The notes below the pieces were generated by a model. The model was not told the DNA's origin and made no database searches. It saw nothing but the letters and a program-made list of their open reading frames with translations. This document shows, piece after piece, positions 61,248-64,000 of a stretch of 64,000 nt of DNA; the stretch's first letter is position 1, and every line of letters starts with the position of its first letter. A program made the position numbers and the translations under genes. The stretch comes from Streptomyces aculeolatus (GTDB taxonomy: Bacteria; Actinomycetota; Actinomycetes; Streptomycetales; Streptomycetaceae), in assembly GCF_020400605.1 (NCBI RefSeq), contig NZ_JAINRD010000007.1:186001-250000 (forward strand), given 5' to 3'.

Positions 61248-64000
61248 GTGAAGCTGGCTACGCGTGGGCGAAGATTTCGGGCAGGATCTGCCATCGGCCT
61301 CGGTGTGATCATGCTGCTGGGCCTAGCCCCTCAGATGCAGGCAACCGCAGCCACCAACGACGTACGCACGGCTTCGTCTGCGAAGGCGTCGACAGAGCGA
61401 GCGGCCGAGGAGGAGGCCGCCACGGAGGAACAGGCCCTGACCCGGGCCAGGCGCTCAGACGAGCCGGTGGAAGTCACCTCGCTGCGTGGGGAGAGCAGCG
61501 AGGTGTTTGCTACTCCGGACGGAAACCTTGAAGCGCGCGAGTACGTAAGGCCGGTGCACGCTCGGGTCGGCGGCGAGTGGTTGCCTGTCGACACGGACTT
61601 GGCTCCTTCGGCTGGCGGCATGGTGGCGACCAAGGCGACGACGGTCGGGCTGGAATTCTCCGGCGGCGGGGACGCTCCGCTGGTGCGCATGACGAAGGCC
61701 GGCCGCACGCTGGCGTTGTCGTGGTCGGGCACCCTGCCTGAGCCGGTTTTGGAAGCTGACACGGCGACATATCGTGACGTGCTCCCTGGGGTGGATCTCA
61801 GGCTGGGAGCACAGCCGGATGGCTTCACTCAGCTCGTGGTGGTCAAGACCGCCGAAGCGGCACAGAACCCGGAGTTGGAGCAGCTGCGGCTGGAGCTGGC
61901 AGCCGGCGACATGGAGGTGCAGGAGGTCGGCGGGGGCGGACTTGCTGCGATCGATGCAGGGGCTGGGTCGGCGGTATTCGAGGCACCGCAGCCGATGATG
62001 TGGGATTCCAGCGGCGCGGCGGGCGGCACCAGCGCCAAGGATGCCGCCATGCCTGCTTCGGAGGATGAGCCGGGTGCTTCGGAGTCCGGCAAGCTGGCCG
62101 AGGTGGCGGCCGAGGTGACTGAGGGCGGCGGTGAGTTGCTCCTGACGCCGGATGCTCAGGTTTTGAAGGGGGCCGACACCGTCTACCCGGTGTTCATCGA
62201 TCCGCAGTGGTACTCGCCGCGGGCTTCTGCCTGGACGTTCGTCTCCAAGTACTGGGCTGGCTCGCCGCAGTGGAAGTTCAACGGTGAGGACAACGCCGGC
62301 TTGGGCTACTGCAACTGGAACTATTGCAACCCCAACGACACGAAGCGGCTTTTCTATCGGATTCCCACGTCCCGGTTTGCAGGGAAGTCGATCCTTTCGG
62401 CGGAGTTCGTGGTTCGTAATGTCTGGTCGGCGTCGTGTGCTGACCGTGGCGTGGAGCTGTGGCGTACGAAGGACATCAGTTCGTCGACCACGTGGAACAG
62501 CCAGGACAGTGGGTCGGGCTTCTGGCTTGATCAGGTGGACTCCCGATCGTTTGCCTACGGCTACGACGGCTGTGCCGCAAAGGACGCCGAGTTCGGAGTC
62601 AAGGCTGTGGTTCAGCAAGCCGCCAATAACAAGTGGTCGACGATGACTTTCGGCATGCGAGCCTCCAGCGAGGACGACCGGTACGGCTGGAAGCGATTCT
62701 CAGACAAGGCGTTTCTGCGGGTTAAATACAACCGGCCCCCGCCGCAGGTGAAGATGTCGCAGTTGACCATGGAGTACGGCGGTGTCTGCAAGCGACCGGA
62801 TGACAAGGCGTACGTCCGATCTCTGGGCACGATTCGCGCCGATGACATTACTGACCCGGATGGCGACAGTGTTTCGGTGCAGTTCCAGGCCAAGTGGGAT
62901 GCTGGGGACGGGAAGGGGTTGATTGCCCGGTGGAAGCCTGCCCGGACCCCTTCCAAGGGCTCTGGGGCGAGCTTCCGCATGTCGCTGCCGACTGAGGGCA
63001 CATCAAAGATCCCTGAGAACAAGACCGTTCACTGGTATGTGCGAGCCTATGACGGGGCGCAGTACTCGCCGTGGTCGTATGCCGGCGACCGGACGGGCTG
63101 TTATTTCGTTTACGATGCCAGTGTCCCCAAGGCGCCGAGCATTTCTTCCGGCGAGTATCCGGCTTCCGATCCGGCAAATCCGGAAGATCCGTGGTGGGAC
63201 GGTGTGGGCCAGTACGGCACTTTCACCTTTGATGCCCCCGACACCGATGTTGTCCGTTATCGATACGGGGTCAACGGTGACCCCATCTCGGCGAATGAAG
63301 TCTCGACATCCGGTGGTGCTGCGAAGGATGTCAAGATCCTCCCCGAACGGCCGGGCCTGAACTTCGTCACCGTGAGGTCGTACGACGCTGCTGGCAACAG
63401 GAGCGAGATCCGCACGTACCAGTTCCGGGTCAAGGCCGGCCAGCCGGACCGGGCAACCTGGCAGCTCGATGAAGAAGCCGGTGCGACCGAAGGACAAGGC
63501 TCCACTCCTCCCAGAACGCTCGCGCTTCGCGGTGGCGCCACCACCGGTGGCGCCGGGGTCGACGGGACTGCACTGCAACTGAACGGAACCGACGCGTACG
63601 CGTCCACAGATCTTTCCGTGATCAACAACACTGGCGGATTCACGGTATCGGCATGGGCAAAGCTGGATGCCAAGCCAACGACTGGCTCGGCGGTGGTGGC
63701 TTCCCAACCGGGCAACACGAGAATGGGCTTCGCACTTCACTACTCGGCCTCGTACGACCGCTGGATCTTCAATGGCTTCTCCGATGACTCTCCGGATGCG
63801 GTGGTCTATCGGGCCATGGCCCCTGCCGCCGGCGGAGTCGTGGTCGGGGAGTGGACGCACCTCGTCGGCTCGTACGACTCAGTCGAGGACAAGCTGCAGT
63901 TGTTCGTCAACGGCGAGCTGGTCGGGGAGACCCCCTTTACCGCAACTTGGAACGCCCGGCGGGGTCTGCACATCGGTGCAGGCATCGGGAGTGGCGTAGC
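61248..64000 (+). CDS. Large secreted DNRLRE/LamG-domain protein (partial, runs off the window)
   Basis: The frame is open for 917 codons from GTG 61248 to the right edge without a stop. A signal peptide (about 1-37: VIMLLGLAPQMQATA) is followed by an acidic coiled region, a domain with WLPVDTDL and YRDVLPGVDLRLGAQPDGF, a DNRLRE-type domain (about 345-490: FYRIPTSRFAGKSILSAEFVVRN, VELWRTKDIS), fibronectin-like segments (about 500-745) and a LamG fold (about 750 on: NNTGGFTVSAWAKLD, GEWTHLVGSYDS). In Streptomyces such N-termini belong to giant surface or RHS-type proteins, so a toxin or adhesin C-terminus may lie outside. GC and codon bias are lower than in the neighbours. Confidence 0.8.
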   Translation, partial: MKLATRGRRFRAGSAIGLGVIMLLGLAPQMQATAATNDVRTASSAKASTERAAEEEAATEEQALTRARRSDEPVEVTSLRGESSEVFATPDGNLEAREYVRPVHARVGGEWLPVDTDLAPSAGGMVATKATTVGLEFSGGGDAPLVRMTKAGRTLALSWSGTLPEPVLEADTATYRDVLPGVDLRLGAQPDGFTQLVVVKTAEAAQNPELEQLRLELAAGDMEVQEVGGGGLAAIDAGAGSAVFEAPQPMMWDSSGAAGGTSAKDAAMPASEDEPGASESGKLAEVAAEVTEGGGELLLTPDAQVLKGADTVYPVFIDPQWYSPRASAWTFVSKYWAGSPQWKFNGEDNAGLGYCNWNYCNPNDTKRLFYRIPTSRFAGKSILSAEFVVRNVWSASCADRGVELWRTKDISSSTTWNSQDSGSGFWLDQVDSRSFAYGYDGCAAKDAEFGVKAVVQQAANNKWSTMTFGMRASSEDDRYGWKRFSDKAFLRVKYNRPPPQVKMSQLTMEYGGVCKRPDDKAYVRSLGTIRADDITDPDGDSVSVQFQAKWDAGDGKGLIARWKPARTPSKGSGASFRMSLPTEGTSKIPENKTVHWYVRAYDGAQYSPWSYAGDRTGCYFVYDASVPKAPSISSGEYPASDPANPEDPWWDGVGQYGTFTFDAPDTDVVRYRYGVNGDPISANEVSTSGGAAKDVKILPERPGLNFVTVRSYDAAGNRSEIRTYQFRVKAGQPDRATWQLDEEAGATEGQGSTPPRTLALRGGATTGGAGVDGTALQLNGTDAYASTDLSVINNTGGFTVSAWAKLDAKPTTGSAVVASQPGNTRMGFALHYSASYDRWIFNGFSDDSPDAVVYRAMAPAAGGVVVGEWTHLVGSYDSVEDKLQLFVNGELVGETPFTATWNARRGLHIGAGIGSGV

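Overview
The window is high-GC actinobacterial DNA, most likely Streptomyces or a close relative. Grounds: strong G/C bias at third codon positions, frequent GTG starts, rare TTA codons confined to accessory genes, a DasR-type box before a chitinase gene, a WhiB-like regulator, DUF397 and SpoIIE-type signalling genes, and the neighbourhood fumC - fumA - wblI-like - glpX - xseBA - ispH - ychF, which matches what I recall of Streptomyces chromosomes. No rRNA, tRNA or CRISPR array was found.

1-11.4 kb, accessory. The left part looks like an actinomycete integrative and conjugative element (AICE): the C-terminal end of a probable serine recombinase, a RepSA-like HUH replication initiator whose conserved N-terminus is out of frame with the only good start codon, a 37-residue zinc-ribbon peptide, a Spd-like membrane peptide, an FtsK/SpoIIIE-type TraSA translocase, an SCO3933-family protein and a divergent GntR regulator with likely operators between. 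Cargo follows: a membrane-anchored P-loop NTPase with eight near-identical 42-residue TPRs and two TTA codons. Beyond two poorly coding stretches with large inverted repeats lies a signalling cluster (ATP-binding anti-sigma-like protein, tiny membrane peptide, divergent XRE-TPR regulator with a palindrome between), then cutA.

11.8-16.5 kb, secreted enzymes and transport: an M14 carboxypeptidase, an Nramp-like transporter lacking the canonical metal-binding motifs, and a CBM-FnIII-GH18 chitinase with a DasR box.

16.8-31.7 kb, Tad/Flp pilus locus: a locus-specific protein, CpaB, a CpaE ATPase fused to a TadE domain, a TadE-like protein, CpaF, TadB, TadC, then (after a reversed flavin monooxygenase gene) Flp pilin, TadG-like protein, a lipoprotein, an OmpA-domain protein and a membrane protein; the prepilin peptidase lies 3 kb further on, past DUF397, DUF192 and unknown genes.

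32-47 kb, mixed chromosomal genes: aldo/keto reductase, cis-prenyltransferase, PIN-PhoH, SLT transglycosylase, AI-2E-type membrane protein, AhpD, a PadR-controlled ABC exporter operon, a C39-like protease with a following lipoprotein, and a GAF-SpoIIE-HATPase phosphatase.

47-60.4 kb, core metabolism: DUF402 protein, class II and class I fumarases, DUF1707 envelope-stress protein, WblI-like protein, GlpX, DUF4245, exonuclease VII, IspH, DUF6542 protein, YchF.

60.4-64 kb: 0.8 kb without a convincing gene, including an AT-rich stretch, then the start of a very large secreted DNRLRE/LamG protein with lower GC that runs off the right edge.
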